From Apiosordaria backusii (lineage: Eukaryota; Ascomycota; Sordariomycetes; Sordariales; Lasiosphaeriaceae): 64,000 nucleotides of DNA. This document shows positions 47,662 through 58,942 of the stretch, piece by piece (position 1 is the first letter of the stretch; each line of letters starts with the position of its first letter). Under the pieces are notes generated by a model. It had not been told where the DNA came from, did not search any database, and was given only the letters and a program-made list of their open reading frames with translations. The stretch covers positions 1,878,501-1,942,500 of the forward strand of contig JAUKTV010000006.1 in NCBI GenBank assembly GCA_030549205.1, written 5' to 3'. The position numbers were made by a program, and so were the translations under genes.

Positions 47662-47733
47662 GGACGAATAGCTCAGGGGTAGAGCAACCGGCTGCAGTCC
47701 GGTAGGTCACGTGTTCAAATCACGTTTCGTCCT
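47662..47733 (+). tRNA. tRNA-Cys (anticodon GCA)
   Basis: A full cloverleaf can be drawn without an intron. The acceptor stem GGACGAA pairs with TTCGTCC. The D arm is GCTC...GAGC. The anticodon stem ACCGG/CCGGT holds the loop CTGCAGT, giving anticodon GCA. The T stem ACGTG/CACGT holds TTCAAAT. The base after the acceptor stem is T, as is usual for tRNA-Cys. A T-rich RNA polymerase III stop (CTTTTTCC) follows within 20 bases. Confidence 0.95.
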
Positions 47734-48853
47734 TATATTTTGACACTTTTTCCAGCCTTACAACATGAATAAATGTTGTCAGTATTGTTTTGCACTTACC
47801 GCTTTTTATCCACTACATGGTTGGTGATCATCTGCATCCTCGGGGAATGTGGGTTCCAAACGTACTTGAGCCTTGAGCAGGAGGCCTTCGCACCACCAGG
47901 CTTCATACAGCAGCGGACCACCCCCAAGACCGAAATGGAAATTGCCTTTCAATGTATGTCCTGAAGTCCAATTTTTGTCAAGATGCAATTTGTAGTCATC
48001 CGAAGCATCCTTGGGGCACAGAATCTCCCATTTCATCATCATGGCCCTCTCACCATACACAAACATGCGCTGAATCCCAGGAAGTGAGCAAGGCAATGGG
48101 AATAGCAGACTTTTCCAATCCCGCCACGCTCTTATTTCCGTCGATGTCGAGTCATACTTATCAAGTTCCCCCATCTGCTTCATCAGGCTGGCTACACCGT
48201 ATCAAGACGGCCACTCATGAAAACAAAATTTTCAAGGGATCCGATATCGGGTCTGATGTTCGAGGGCAGAGAAATGGAAATCTGCTGTATCACATACCTC
48301 TAAACGGCAATTGGAATATGCACCCCAGTTCTAATGCTTGGTCCAAATGGAAATGTAGGTGGCATGGAGAGAGGCGCAGTCTATCGGATTTGTCCTGCCA
48401 CACAGCTAGGACTTTCACGGACTGACATCTTCCCTGTGCTGTGACGCAATACTGAGCAGGCAATCCATAGGACAATCCATAGGACCATCCCCTATTTCGC
48501 AGTCCAGGAAACTAGGCTCAGGAACAATTTCCATTTCCCCAAGTTTCGAGTTGCACTCTGTGATTTCTAGCACCCTCAGTACTGTCTGTCTCTACACGCA
48601 GCATAGTGAGCATTTACCTGCAAGAATTGGTGAAATAAGTGAGTAAGTAACGTAGATGAATTGTAATAACGTGTTCCATGGATGGTTCAGCATCTGGGCC
48701 TCAGGTGGCACCGCCGTCACCATGCTGATCCAATTTCCAATCTTATCCAACTTCGATCGACCATGCTACCGCAGTGAATGAAGATGCTAATGATGATGAG
48801 GTGGGTATAATGCAAACAAACCGCCCAAAAACTGGAGAGACAGGTCCGGCACG

Positions 48854-50742
48854 CTACATGCCGCCCCGGTTCTTCCCCTTTAATCTTCTTCTTTCCTCCA
48901 TGTAATCCTCGTACGAAAAGACATCATCCTCGGCTACGGTTGGGACCGCGGTTCTGATTTCTGGCATAACTGTTCCCTCGTCGCTGTCTTGACTCTGTGG
49001 TGGGGCGTATGGATTATCGTATGGACGAACCCAAGCCTGCAGTAAGGATGTTAGGATCTGAAGCAGAGGAATTCACTGGAGTTAGGCAAGCTTACCCCTT
49101 GATTTCGTGGGGCCTCCGCGGTCCCCATGGGGGGTGGCGCATATGCACCCATTTTCATACCGCCCGCGCCCCCATAGCCGGTGTAAACTCCTGATGCATA
49201 AGGCTCGTAGTAGGCCATCTCTGGTGACGTCGGATACCCAGTAGATCCGGATCCGTAGCTTTGGCTAGAGTCGCCTTGCAGAGACATGGCCTGAGCAAAC
49301 TGAGCACTCAAGAGGTCCCCAGGATCGCTTTCTTCTTCGCCATACTCCTCGTACTCTCCGCTCTGCAGGATTTCCAGCTGTCTCTTTGCTGATGGCCGCT
49401 TTTTAGGTTCATGGCTAGCCATGGCTCGAATAGCCTCGTAGCCTGTTGTTTTTGAAATTGAGATGATCCATTTATGCAAGTCAGGTGCGCGAAGGCGTGA
49501 GCAAGCACCTCGGAATTCTGAGTTTCGCATCCAGACAATTGTGGCAAACAATGACCATATGTCCACTTTGGTCGTCTGCTTTTTCCTGTAACAAATTTCA
49601 GGGGCCATAAAAGGTTCCGTGCCAGCTGCAGTGATGGCCCTCTCGGGATCATTCGAGAGCCCGAAGTCGCCTAGGCAAAACTGATAATTTCCTTCCTCAT
49701 CAAAGTCAAACAGAATGTTGTCTGGCTTGACATCCCGATGAACAACGTCGTTGTCGACGAGGCAATCGAGAGCCTGCAGAATCTGGTAAAGAACTTGGTG
49801 CGAGAGCGCCCAGCGGTCCTCTTCGGTCTGGAATGTTTCGCACAAATCCTTTAGGTTTCCTTTCTTGAGGGGCATAAAGATTTCGCCCCAGTTGTCCTTT
49901 TCACCACCCCCTGCGGAGTCAAGAATGCGTAAAATATGTGGCTTTCGTACGCACATGATTAGTAGTGTTCAGACCAAGTACAACGGGGAAATGCTTACAT
50001 GCTGTCTCAGAGCCTTCTTTTTGAGATTGTCAACTTCTCGAGTTGCAAATGTCAAGTGTTTACCGGACAAGTTGTGGAATCTCTTGACAGCAATCATCTT
50101 TCCCGTCTCAGCATCAAGAGCCGAGTAAACTGTACCGTATGAGCCGCCGCCTAATTTTATGTTTTGAACGTAACGTTTTGTCCTGGATTCCTGTGGTCCC
50201 ACAAAGTACGGTTCGTCTTTGTGAAAGTCGTACATCCCCTCGGCCTGCCATTGTATCTCGAACTGACACCACTTGGTGTTGTTGCTGCCGGAGGCGAAGG
50301 CGACGTGGGTATTGATACCCCGAGCAACCAAGACCGATCTCGGTGATGATTCGCTCCGGAACTTGACCGTGTAACCCCAGCTATTAGGAGCGCCGAACGG
50401 CTTCACAGCGTTTGTTGTTGAGTGGTCCCAAAGTATGACTGCCCCTGTCTCTGGTACCAGCTGGAAGGAAGCATGGAGGTGTGAAATATGCGGTGTCCCT
50501 CTGCGAGGTCGAGATTCGGACAAATGTAGGTCGGGCGGATCGGTGTTGGGGCCAGGGCGACCCAAAGTGTAGATCAGTTTCTCGGGACTCGATAGATTTA
50601 CGAGCAGGCCAAGTAGGCTGCCGTCTTGGTCGTAATATTGGTGATCATAGTTGGCAGCGAGTGCAGTGACATGGCGGGCGGCGTCGTCGATGGGAACGAG
50701 GACGAAGATCGGTCCAGCAGAAGAATAGGAACCGTCGTCCAT
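48854..50742 (-). CDS. Serine/threonine protein kinase with N-terminal FHA-like domain
   Basis: Three exons: 49999-50742, 49096-49941 and 48854-49036, with introns of 57 and 59 bp, giving 590 residues. Residues about 50-160 look like a forkhead-associated domain (YTLGRPGP, then HISHLHASFQL, then GAVILWDHSTTNAVK), a phosphothreonine reader. The kinase domain at about 195-465 is complete: GGGSYGTVY, IAVKRF, VVHRDVKPDN, GDFGLSND, APEICY. A Gly/Tyr/Pro-rich tail follows. The last exon was added because the acidic end (FSYEDYMEERRRLKGKN...) is clearly coding in phase. FHA plus kinase recalls Chk2/Rad53-like checkpoint kinases, but this belongs to a fungal-specific group and a checkpoint role is only a guess. 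Confidence 0.92.
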
Positions 50743-52113
50743 TATTGGAGCAAGCAGATGCGGGGCCGGGTCGGCAATAGTGTCAGAGACGGTTTGCGTG
50801 ATGCCATGAATATCCCCTTTCCTCCCAGCAGTCCGGTCTCAAGGTATGGATTCGGCTACCATAGGATCAGGGCATGGGACAAAACGAAGGTTGAATGGCA
50901 GAGTTTGATGCCGAACCGGAAGTTGAATGGGACGAAATCGTCGAGAGGTGAGGCGGTGGTTGCCGGGAGAGAGGGGTGTATTCTGGGCAGCATTGGAGCT
51001 AAAACCATGGCACCTTGAGAGCGCTCACATGGTCTTCGGGTGCGGGGGCAGCCGCAGAACGAAAAAGGCCCCCCCCTGGCCCCCCCTCGACTGACCCAGC
51101 CCGTCTTCGCGAATAGTCGCAAATGATAACGACGCAGCCGAGAGGCTGCCCATTGGCCACTGGAATGTGTGGCATTTGTCGGCATGACCAAGGAGCCTTC
51201 CTCCAGGCGGATCGATGCCGTTGACACTGGCGCTGGACAGCGACTGGGCAGGCTCACTGCGGCCCTGGCCAATGAAGATGGTCCAACAACGCCATTTAGG
51301 CGTCAAACTGAGCCCAAAATGCAACATCTTAGTGTCCAGATTGGAATTTCGAGATCTGTCCGAGTGTGAGCCACAAGCAAGTCAAAATAGTCCAAGAGAA
51401 TGCTCTCTCAGCGCCGACGCAACGGGACAAGCAGGTAATTACCTTTCAAATTGCGGCAGCTCGATAAACTCCCAAAATCACGGCACATGATACCTACACT
51501 TTGCCTGGATGCACCAATGAACTCGGCAAACGCGGTTCACTGGCCCTACGGTCCTGAACCCGGACTGGCTAGATATGGCGGTTAACGCTTTTCCATCGTG
51601 TAAGTTGTGTGAGTTGTCGTGTTCGTCATCAGGAGGCTGCGTCCAGGTGCGATGCGTTCATGTTGGACATGATGGGAGTACGAGCAACGGCTGGAAGATG
51701 GAATTTCCAAATCCCCAATCCCGATGTAGCGTCGGTGAGTTCGAGTTGCACCATGACTTGCAGTCCAGATGAACCCTCTGTCAAACCAGAACATCGCTTG
51801 TTTATCAGTCAAGGTAAGGTACCTGATTGTCGGCCTCTCGATGTGTGAAAGGGTGAATCGCGCTTGGGCCATCCTGGGAGATCGTCAGTGGGATCGATTG
51901 ATTCCCTTGGGTCCACAGAAGTGGGTCACCGCCGCCCACCGATTCCGTCATCCCCCGCCTCGGCTACCTTATCTTCGCCGCTGGGAGTAAACTGTAATTT
52001 TTTTCCAAATTCATAATCATTGCGCCGACAGCATCACCATTAGTCGGCACCGAAACAACATACACACACCCTTAGTTCTACTCCTCGCCAACGTTGAGAA
52101 ACAACCAAATAAA
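50743..52113. other. Divergent promoter region
   Basis: 1.37 kb between the FHA-kinase (minus) and SDH8 (plus). No coding pattern, repeat or RNA gene seen. Confidence 0.5.
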
Positions 52114-52574
52114 ATGTCCCGTCTCTTCTCTCTCCGCCCCTCGCTCCTCCGCCCGCTCCGCCCATCTTCAACAATAACCCCCATCGCAACCCGCACCTAC
52201 GCCGCCTCCTTCCTCCAGTCCTCCCCCTCCCCACCCCGTCTCCCAGCAGACCAGCAAGCCGAGTTCGAGCGCCTCCAACGAGCCGCCGAAGCTGCCCTCT
52301 CCTCGCACAACCAGGTGCCCACCGATCAGCCCCTCTCAACATCAAGACACGTCACCTCCCCTTCCAGCGACCCTGCTCAGCAACCAGCGGAAGCAAAGAC
52401 TGCCCAGCCAGAAGAAGAACAGGCCTTCAGCGGTGGCCTCAGGAAGGGCGCGCCCCCGAGTTCGAAGGCGATGTCAACCCCAAAACGGGCGAGGTGGGCG
52501 GTCCGAAGAATGAGCCTTTGAGGTGGGGTGACAAGGGCGATTGGAGCTACAATGGGAGGGTGACGGATTTCTAG
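52114..52574 (+). CDS. SDH8: Succinate dehydrogenase assembly factor 4 (SDHAF4/Sdh8), frameshifted in this sequence
   Basis: A mitochondrial presequence (MSRLFSLRPSLLRPLRPSS) is followed by a low-complexity linker and the conserved C-terminal SDHAF4 block. The block begins GGLRKGAPP, and the next residues (EFEGDVNPKTGEVGGPKNEP, then a WSYNGRVTDF ending) are found in the next frame after the C-run at 52453-52457. Read straight, the frame ends at 52521 with an unrelated tail. With one extra base it would run to the TAG at 52572-52574, giving 153 residues, a normal family size. Sdh8 helps load the FAD-bearing Sdh1 into complex II in the matrix. No intron can explain the shift, so I take it as a homopolymer error or a one-base deletion. 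Confidence 0.93.
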
Positions 52575-52935
52575 ATTAATATCTAACAGTATAATATTGG
52601 GTGGGACGAGGGAACTTAGAAGGGAGAGTCTACCCCCTGTATCAACATTTTGTACCAACACCAGCATTTCAGTCACACGAAACAGTAATGGAGACCTGAT
52701 GTCCATACACACAGACGCTATATCGCATTGTATACCACCTGCTCAGATGAGACACTATCAACCGCTCAGCAAAACTAGCTAGGTATCTACCCGCAAAGAC
52801 GAACAACACGCTGCTATGCAAGCAAGTATAAATACGTTTCCTCCCGAAACCTTCCAACATAGGCCAAAATACCACAAAAACTAGCCGTGATAATCCGTAT
52901 AAACAGTGCCAACCAACGCTGACTCGGCCATCTCT
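52575..52935. other. Convergent intergenic region between SDH8 and rxt3
   Basis: 360 bases of 3' untranslated sequence from both sides; nothing else recognised. Confidence 0.5.
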
Positions 52936-55900
52936 TCAAACTGTAGGCTCAGGGGCGGGCGTTGCCACCGGAGCTACAGCAGCCTCTGCTTGAGGCTCTG
53001 TCGCCTCCGCCGCGCCAGGGGCCTTCTCTGTCACAGCAACACCATTTCCTTCTGCGCTTGCTACCGTACGCTCACTCGCAGTCTTGCTGCCGGTCTCTGC
53101 ACCCTCCTGCTCATTCGCGGCTTCCTTTGGTTCCTCTTGCTTTTGCGGAGCCTCCACTTCCATTTTCTGCGCGTGACGCTGCGGCTGGTTCTCCTTATCA
53201 ACCTCGCTAGACGCCTTGCTGGATGGTCCTTGCCTTTCTGATCCTGGCGCACTACCATTGCTCGTCGCTTTGGCCCACGAAGGAGTAAGCTCAATCTCTC
53301 GCAACGCCTTTCGTATCCTTTCTCTTCGAGCTTTACCCCTGAGTCTGTTCTGGGACTCACCGCCGTTGGTGAGCCACCTGATCTCGGTGATCATGTAGCT
53401 GATTCCGTCGTGTGTGGCATTAATCCGAGGCCTTCCGTCGTCGGCTGACGCGAGAGCACCGCCAAATTCCCGACTCTTGATGCCGAACCGGGTCGTGGAA
53501 GCATATTTTTCCAGTCGGGGGAGAATCACAAGCTGGACGTGCAGATCACGGTTTTCAGGCACTGCCATGGGCCCTGTCTTGGGTGGCGCGTCAAGGACAG
53601 TGAGGTTGGATGGAGGTGGTATCGAAGAGTGCCCGTTTGTAGCGGCTTGTCGTCCGGTCTCTTCCCGCACGTCGGACACGCTGTACCCTTGATCGAGGTT
53701 GAGAAGGCTGATGTTAACATCCTTATGCCACTCGCCCCTGATCCACCCGCCATGAATGCAAGCGGCAATCACATCTGAATCATCTGTGTACACCTCTGTT
53801 CCCCACAACGCTCTCGTTCGTGTAATCTCTTCACGGACCTCACTGCTCAAATGCTCCTTTCCAATCTTGACCGTAAGCGTGCAATTGTACTTGTCTCGTA
53901 TCATGTCATAGGGCAGCGGCTCCATGGTCGACTTGAATGGTGTTCGTGGAGGTCGTCCTGTTCGGGGGTCCTGCGCCCGAGCAGGCTGGAGCCGAGGCTT
54001 ATAAATGACATCGCCAAGGTGAACACGCTGATAACTAGCGACCGATTCCAACACGGCCTTGGAAGATATGATTTGTTTTGGCTTAGGAAGAATCACGGGA
54101 GAGGGACTTCGAGGTGGCGGAACGGCCTTGGCTGGGACAGATCGAGGGGCTGAATGATGGTGGTGATGGGCATTTGGAAGTTCCCTTGCAAGGCCCGACG
54201 TCGGTGAGGGGACTGGCGTGGAGCCCTTGACATGCTTAAACGAAGCGTTGGCGGCGGTTGCAGGGGATCCTGTTTGGTCCATACCATGGTGGTGGTGGTG
54301 GTGATGATGACTGCTCACGTTAGACGACTGACCTGGTAAACCTGGTACGGGAACATACTGATGATGATGGTGCGCATGGGTCTTTGCCTTTTTGGCACGG
54401 CCACCAACTGGCGTGGATCTGCCCGTGCTGCCATCTTCGTCTCGGATGTCCTCCTCCTTCAACTTCCTCCTCTTTCCGCGTCCAGGCTTGACGATCTCCA
54501 CAACTGGTTCGTGAAGGGCGCCCTCCGGCTCTTCCCGGCGAAGCAATCCCATGGCATTAAAGGGAAGTTGTGCGCCCGTAGGGACAGGGCTGGAGATGGC
54601 GCCGACGCCGCTACCAATGCCCGAAAACATGCGGCCAAACTCGCTCTTGATGCCTGGCTCACCGGCGGGGCCCGCCAGCTGGGGTTGGGCTCCTTGCACC
54701 GCTTGCGGCAGGGGTGAGATGCGCCCTTTTCTGTTGATTTCTTGAACCCCAAGTAGGTTTCGCTGGGGTCCATGTGGCGCATTGAGCTCCTCCATGGTCC
54801 GGTTCCGCGGGGAGTCGTACATGGGTGGACCCCCCACACCGCCGTACGCAACCGACGGAGGTGGAACGGCTTGTTCTTCGCGGCTTCGTGGTGGGAGTTG
54901 GTGTTGTTGCGGCTGACGATCCATGTGCATGTGGTTCATACGCTGGCGGTCCGGTGAGTCGTAGGACTGAGGATGAACAGGTCCAGGTGGAGGAATGGCG
55001 TTTTGGTGAGGAGGCATCGGGTGGCGTTCCACATATTGGTGAGGACCATTGTTGAAGTGCGGGCCGGAGGCAGGAGGGTACTCTTGATGTCTCGGAGGTC
55101 CATGGTGCATGGTAGGATCATAAGGTGCTCGCGCTGCCTCATAGCCAGGCCTTGGCCAGTGATTTCCCTGTTCCCGTGGTTCCGGAGGTCGACCGTATGG
55201 CTGCTGCGCCCGTTGTTCCATTTGACGTGCATATTCTTGCGGATGCATGCCATGCGGTGGTCGTCCCGGATCACCACCAGACATGGCTCTTTCCCGCCGT
55301 TCTCTTTCTCGAAACTCTATCTCCCGCTCATGTCGCTCCCTCTCCTGCCTTTCTCTTTCATGACGCTCCCTATCCGGCATGAATCGCTGCTGCTCTTCAT
55401 ATTTCAACACTCTGATCGGGCGTTCGGGGTTGTATTCCTCCGCTGGAGCCGGCCGAAGTTGCTCTTCCCGGTGTCCATACATCTCATTAGGCGGTCTAGT
55501 CACTTCCATCCGAGGAGGGCCAACAGGCTGGAATGATTTTGGCTGGCTATTAGGCCGAGGAGGCACGCCGGCATTTTGCATTCGCGGCGGCTCTCGAGGG
55601 TCCCTTCCTTGTTCATTTAACGGCATCGGTGGCCCTCTTGGGGGATATGCTCCCGGTGTGCCATAGCGTTGTACCTCTGGTGTCGAATTGTATGCCGGAG
55701 GAGATGCTGCGGTCGGCCCTCTTGGATCGCGGCCGTCGTACATACGATGATGCTCTGGCGTTTGCGGCCGTCGAAATGGTGCGTATTCCGGTGCTGTAGC
55801 CTGGTGCATTCGAGGAGAGGCATGAACCGGCTGTTGGTTGTAGCCTGGGCCAGGGCCAGGAGCATTAGGAGGTGGCCCAGGCGCGTATTGAGGTGGCTCT

Positions 55901-56511
55901 CTGTTGGCAAGCATGGAAGAGATGGACATGCTGCTGCCAGGCTGTCCGGTCCTTGTCAGTGATTCCAGGGCCGGCAACTCACGTCCTCGAGGAAAAGCGG
56001 TTGGAGGTCCAACTTGAACGGGAGGGGGCCGCGGTGCTGGTGGTCCATAAGGACCGCCCATCTGATGCGCGCCTGGCCCTCCTTGCTGCTGCTGTCCCTG
56101 CTGCTGCGGCGGCGAAGAGGGTGGCGGCATAGCGCGAGTCATGCCCGGACCTGAAGCTATCGATGAGGTGCTTGGATGTCGCGAGTGTGTTGAGGGCGGC
56201 ATCGGTCCGGGACCAGGCTCAGGACCGCCATACTGTCTTGCGCCGGGGTAGTATGGAGGCGGGTCGGATGGCTTGCGCGCGTGCATTTCGGAATAGGGAG
56301 GACCGGTCGACGGAGGAGGATGGGACGCGGGATGGGAGGGCGGATGCGGGTGAGGGCCGTGGGATGGGGGATGCGATGGCGCGGGTGGATACGGGGGTTG
56401 CGATGTTGCCGGGTTTGCGTTCGTGGGAGGAAATGACGGGCGTGTGAACGGTGATGCGGCAGCGTTCCGCGAGAAGGGGTGCTGTGGTGGTGGTGGTTGT
56501 CTTGGGTCCAT
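52936..56511 (-). CDS. RXT3: Rxt3-domain protein of the Rpd3L histone deacetylase complex
   Basis: A single exon of 1191 codons. The first ~800 residues are disordered: Pro/Gln/Gly-rich, a run of charged Arg/Glu repeats (RERHEREIEFRERERRERA, near residue 400), a bipartite-looking basic patch (KPGRGKRRKLKEE) and several histidine runs, the longest eight residues. The Rxt3 domain lies at about residues 835-1075: VASYQRVHLGDVIYKPRLQ, PYDMIRDKYNCTLTVKIG, RTRALWGTEVYTDDSDVIAA, IHGGWIRGEW, then ATHDGISYMITEIRWLTN. Yeast Rxt3 is a subunit of the Rpd3 large complex, which deacetylates histones at repressed promoters; the same nuclear role is expected here. The tail is acidic and disordered. Confidence 0.94.
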   Translation of the reverse strand: MDPRQPPPPQHPFSRNAAASPFTRPSFPPTNANPATSQPPYPPAPSHPPSHGPHPHPPSHPASHPPPSTGPPYSEMHARKPSDPPPYYPGARQYGGPEPGPGPMPPSTHSRHPSTSSIASGPGMTRAMPPPSSPPQQQGQQQQGGPGAHQMGGPYGPPAPRPPPVQVGPPTAFPRGRELPALESLTRTGQPGSSMSISSMLANREPPQYAPGPPPNAPGPGPGYNQQPVHASPRMHQATAPEYAPFRRPQTPEHHRMYDGRDPRGPTAASPPAYNSTPEVQRYGTPGAYPPRGPPMPLNEQGRDPREPPRMQNAGVPPRPNSQPKSFQPVGPPRMEVTRPPNEMYGHREEQLRPAPAEEYNPERPIRVLKYEEQQRFMPDRERHERERQERERHEREIEFRERERRERAMSGGDPGRPPHGMHPQEYARQMEQRAQQPYGRPPEPREQGNHWPRPGYEAARAPYDPTMHHGPPRHQEYPPASGPHFNNGPHQYVERHPMPPHQNAIPPPGPVHPQSYDSPDRQRMNHMHMDRQPQQHQLPPRSREEQAVPPPSVAYGGVGGPPMYDSPRNRTMEELNAPHGPQRNLLGVQEINRKGRISPLPQAVQGAQPQLAGPAGEPGIKSEFGRMFSGIGSGVGAISSPVPTGAQLPFNAMGLLRREEPEGALHEPVVEIVKPGRGKRRKLKEEDIRDEDGSTGRSTPVGGRAKKAKTHAHHHHQYVPVPGLPGQSSNVSSHHHHHHHHGMDQTGSPATAANASFKHVKGSTPVPSPTSGLARELPNAHHHHHSAPRSVPAKAVPPPRSPSPVILPKPKQIISSKAVLESVASYQRVHLGDVIYKPRLQPARAQDPRTGRPPRTPFKSTMEPLPYDMIRDKYNCTLTVKIGKEHLSSEVREEITRTRALWGTEVYTDDSDVIAACIHGGWIRGEWHKDVNISLLNLDQGYSVSDVREETGRQAATNGHSSIPPPSNLTVLDAPPKTGPMAVPENRDLHVQLVILPRLEKYASTTRFGIKSREFGGALASADDGRPRINATHDGISYMITEIRWLTNGGESQNRLRGKARRERIRKALREIELTPSWAKATSNGSAPGSERQGPSSKASSEVDKENQPQRHAQKMEVEAPQKQEEPKEAANEQEGAETGSKTASERTVASAEGNGVAVTEKAPGAAEATEPQAEAAVAPVATPAPEPTV
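54284..54306 (-). repeat. Histidine-coding triplet run within rxt3
   Basis: CAT/CAC triplets encode eight consecutive histidines (residues about 736-743); a coding simple repeat in a disordered region, likely variable in length. Confidence 0.7.
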
Positions 56512-58471
56512 GGCGCGCTGGGGGGAGTTCGAGCTCGACGGGCAACAATGACGAGGATCTTTTGAATTTTCTTGGGCCGTTTTGTTGGGTCAGCCTCTCA
56601 CAAGGGAGAGCTTGCGCCGGCTGGCAGCTCTCGGGTTTAAGGCGCAGCTTGCGTAGGGGCGTTACGAGAGGGCGGCACAGGGCAAACGGCCTGACAGAAG
56701 ACAAGAGATGGTAGAATCACGCTCGTTCGGTCGGGTAGGTGAGGAGAAGGAAGATGGAGAAATGCACCGAGCCAGGCATAAATTTTGCGCCCTTGTCCTG
56801 TTTCTTCTGGGGAACCTAAGAAAGGTTGGCCGATGCGTGACCACCCGACCCCAACCTGCAGATTTCGGTTCCGCACGGGCTGTTGGCTGGTGGCCCAAGC
56901 TTGTTGCATCCCTTCAATGCTGATTGGCGGGCGCGCGGCAGCCAAAAAGAGGGACGCGATGAAAAAGCCGACTGGACTCTGGAGACATGGTTCCCGCCTC
57001 GGCGCTAGCGCTGTTTGACGCCAGGGGCCCTTGTCCCGTCTTGTCTTGTGCTGCAAACTGCGATCTGCGACCTAGACTTTTTTTTCTGATCAGACAAGAT
57101 TCAGGCACAAAGCGTCTCTTAATAATTCCCATGTATTTTTCAGAATGAGGCTCGGCCCAGTCTGAAGTATTTCGACTTGAATTACCTGCTAGGTATCTAA
57201 GGTATCTTGACTAGGTAGTTAAAGTTTTCAACGAGGATTACAAACTGGAGCCGTGATAAGAAACCCTGGGTCCAGAAGGGCACAAGAAAGTGGAGTGTTC
57301 ATGCTTGGGTTGGGCGGTGTACACTATGTACGAGTATGTAGCTTGATGCAACACCAAGACTTGGGGAAGCTTTTGCTCGGCGCGGGCATCATCGCATCAC
57401 CACTTGGCACCCAGCACCCTGTCATCCACGATTTTACCCAGAACGTCGACTTCTTCCCGTCCTGATTGAACGGCATATATTCTCTTCAAGTGGAAGCTCT
57501 TCAACGTCCTCTTCCACCGCCCATTCTCCACCCCCTCATCTCAATCTACTTATCATGCAGCACAACAGCCAGCAAAACAAGACACGGCATTGCATCGGTA
57601 TGCGCGTACGGTATGACCTGCCTCATGGGAGAGAAACAGGGACACACATATGCATCCTCGTAGGTACTGCCTCACATAAAATAGGCAGCCCAATACCACC
57701 ACGCAGCTTTCCGCCTTTTGCTCGGATCGGACTGCTGGTTATTCCCATCAGTCGTAAACCACCAGACCTTGGAGAAATGTGAATCTGAGCCCAACGGAAA
57801 AGCGGAGTCAGCCACCCCTCCCCTCAAGTCCCATCCGGCACGTCTCCCCCTGAGCCGGTGCCGCGGTCAGCCAGCCATGGCTCCATTTTTAGCCACCGCC
57901 CACAGACCACACAACTGATGAATGACAACCTTTTGACTTTTGGAACGTGACCGTTGAAGCGCGGCGACAGCCTGAACGTAATCAGGGACGGAAAGGCTTG
58001 AATACCTCATTGATGGTCTACATCTAGGCTTTCACTTGAGCCAATAATATATGCTCCCGGAGTCCTCGGAATCTTCATCCTTTTACCAAAACGTCAATCA
58101 TCCCAAAACTACCATCCCAGCCCCCCATCGAACTCGGCTTGGATTATGACGAGAATTCCATCTTCCCCTCATGACGCGGATCACCATGGGCAATGCAGCC
58201 ACCCTCCCGCCCACACAGCACCAATGCCCAACCAGAATCTCTTTCTGCTTAGGTACACGTCACCCAAACCCGTTACACAAAACCTGGATCCACCGAGATG
58301 CACATGCAAATGGAAAAGGCAACCCTACCCAACACATACAATCACACACATCTCATCTTGGTAGCCTAGTGTACATTCTCATATCCAATGTGTCAGCTCG
58401 GGGTATCAGGCAGCCTTTATCCGTACGGGTCTTCAAGCTTCTCACAAGAATTGCATTGCATTCCAAGTTAT
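56512..58471. other. Intergenic, no gene seen
   Basis: About 2 kb upstream of rxt3. It includes a GGTATCTAAGGTATC-type palindromic stretch near 57190-57205 of the dispersed motif family. No coding signature. Confidence 0.45.
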
Positions 58472-58838
58472 GCCACGCTCTGGACAAGAAAAAACAGGCA
58501 CTGCAAGTCACTGTTGGTGTATAGCAGCTGTCCAATCTATACCCTCCAAATTATTAAACACGGCTTTCAAACTACCTAGGTATACTAGGTATCGACCATC
58601 TTGAAAGTTGCATCAAATATCTCAAAGGTCTCTCGACTACCTTACCTATGTTGAAAGGCCTACCAGCTGTCATTTAAGGCCTATCGACTGGTTAAAATGC
58701 CTAGTCACTATCTTTTAGTGTCTATTGTCTTGGTTTGATGGCGTATTAGCTATCTTCAAAGGGATGTCGAATATTTTTAAAGGTCTACTGACTATCTTTC
58801 AGGGCCTCACTTTAACGAGCACGACGCGGCTTGATGAT
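58472..58838. mobile_element. MITE-like element, copy 2 (degenerate)
   Basis: The left end GCCACGCTCTGGACAAGAA (58472-58490) matches the left end of copy 3 and continues with a shared ACTGCAAGT. An array of about eight degenerate ~21 bp units (core AAAGGCCTATCGACTATC) runs from 58590 to 58810, in the opposite orientation to copy 3. The right end (CACGACGCGGCTTG, to about 58833) is a weak inverted match to the left end. No open frame. It lies about 100 bases downstream of the sedolisin stop codon, so it may fall in that gene's 3' untranslated region. Confidence 0.6.
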
Positions 58839-58942
58839 ACCTATCTCAGCAAGGCTCAACCTCTTATCTTATTAACTCCCTGTCTATACTAACACTACCC
58901 ACTAATAATGCTATTCATCATGATTACCACCCTCTAGTCAAA

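Larger units (their letters stand above)
46488..48853. other. Intergenic region containing a tRNA gene
   Basis: About 2.4 kb. Apart from the tRNA-Cys gene I see no supportable gene. A 125-codon minus frame at 47806-48183 was considered and rejected. No repeat family is visible. Confidence 0.45.

Noticed and set aside
47806..48183. 125-codon minus-strand frame near the tRNA gene
   Set aside because: Some stretches look protein-like, but I could not extend it upstream or match it to any family; left as unsupported.
58590..58810. Degenerate ~21 bp units read as a CRISPR array
   Set aside because: The units are degenerate and back to back without spacers, and the host is a eukaryote; they fit a minisatellite inside a MITE-like element.
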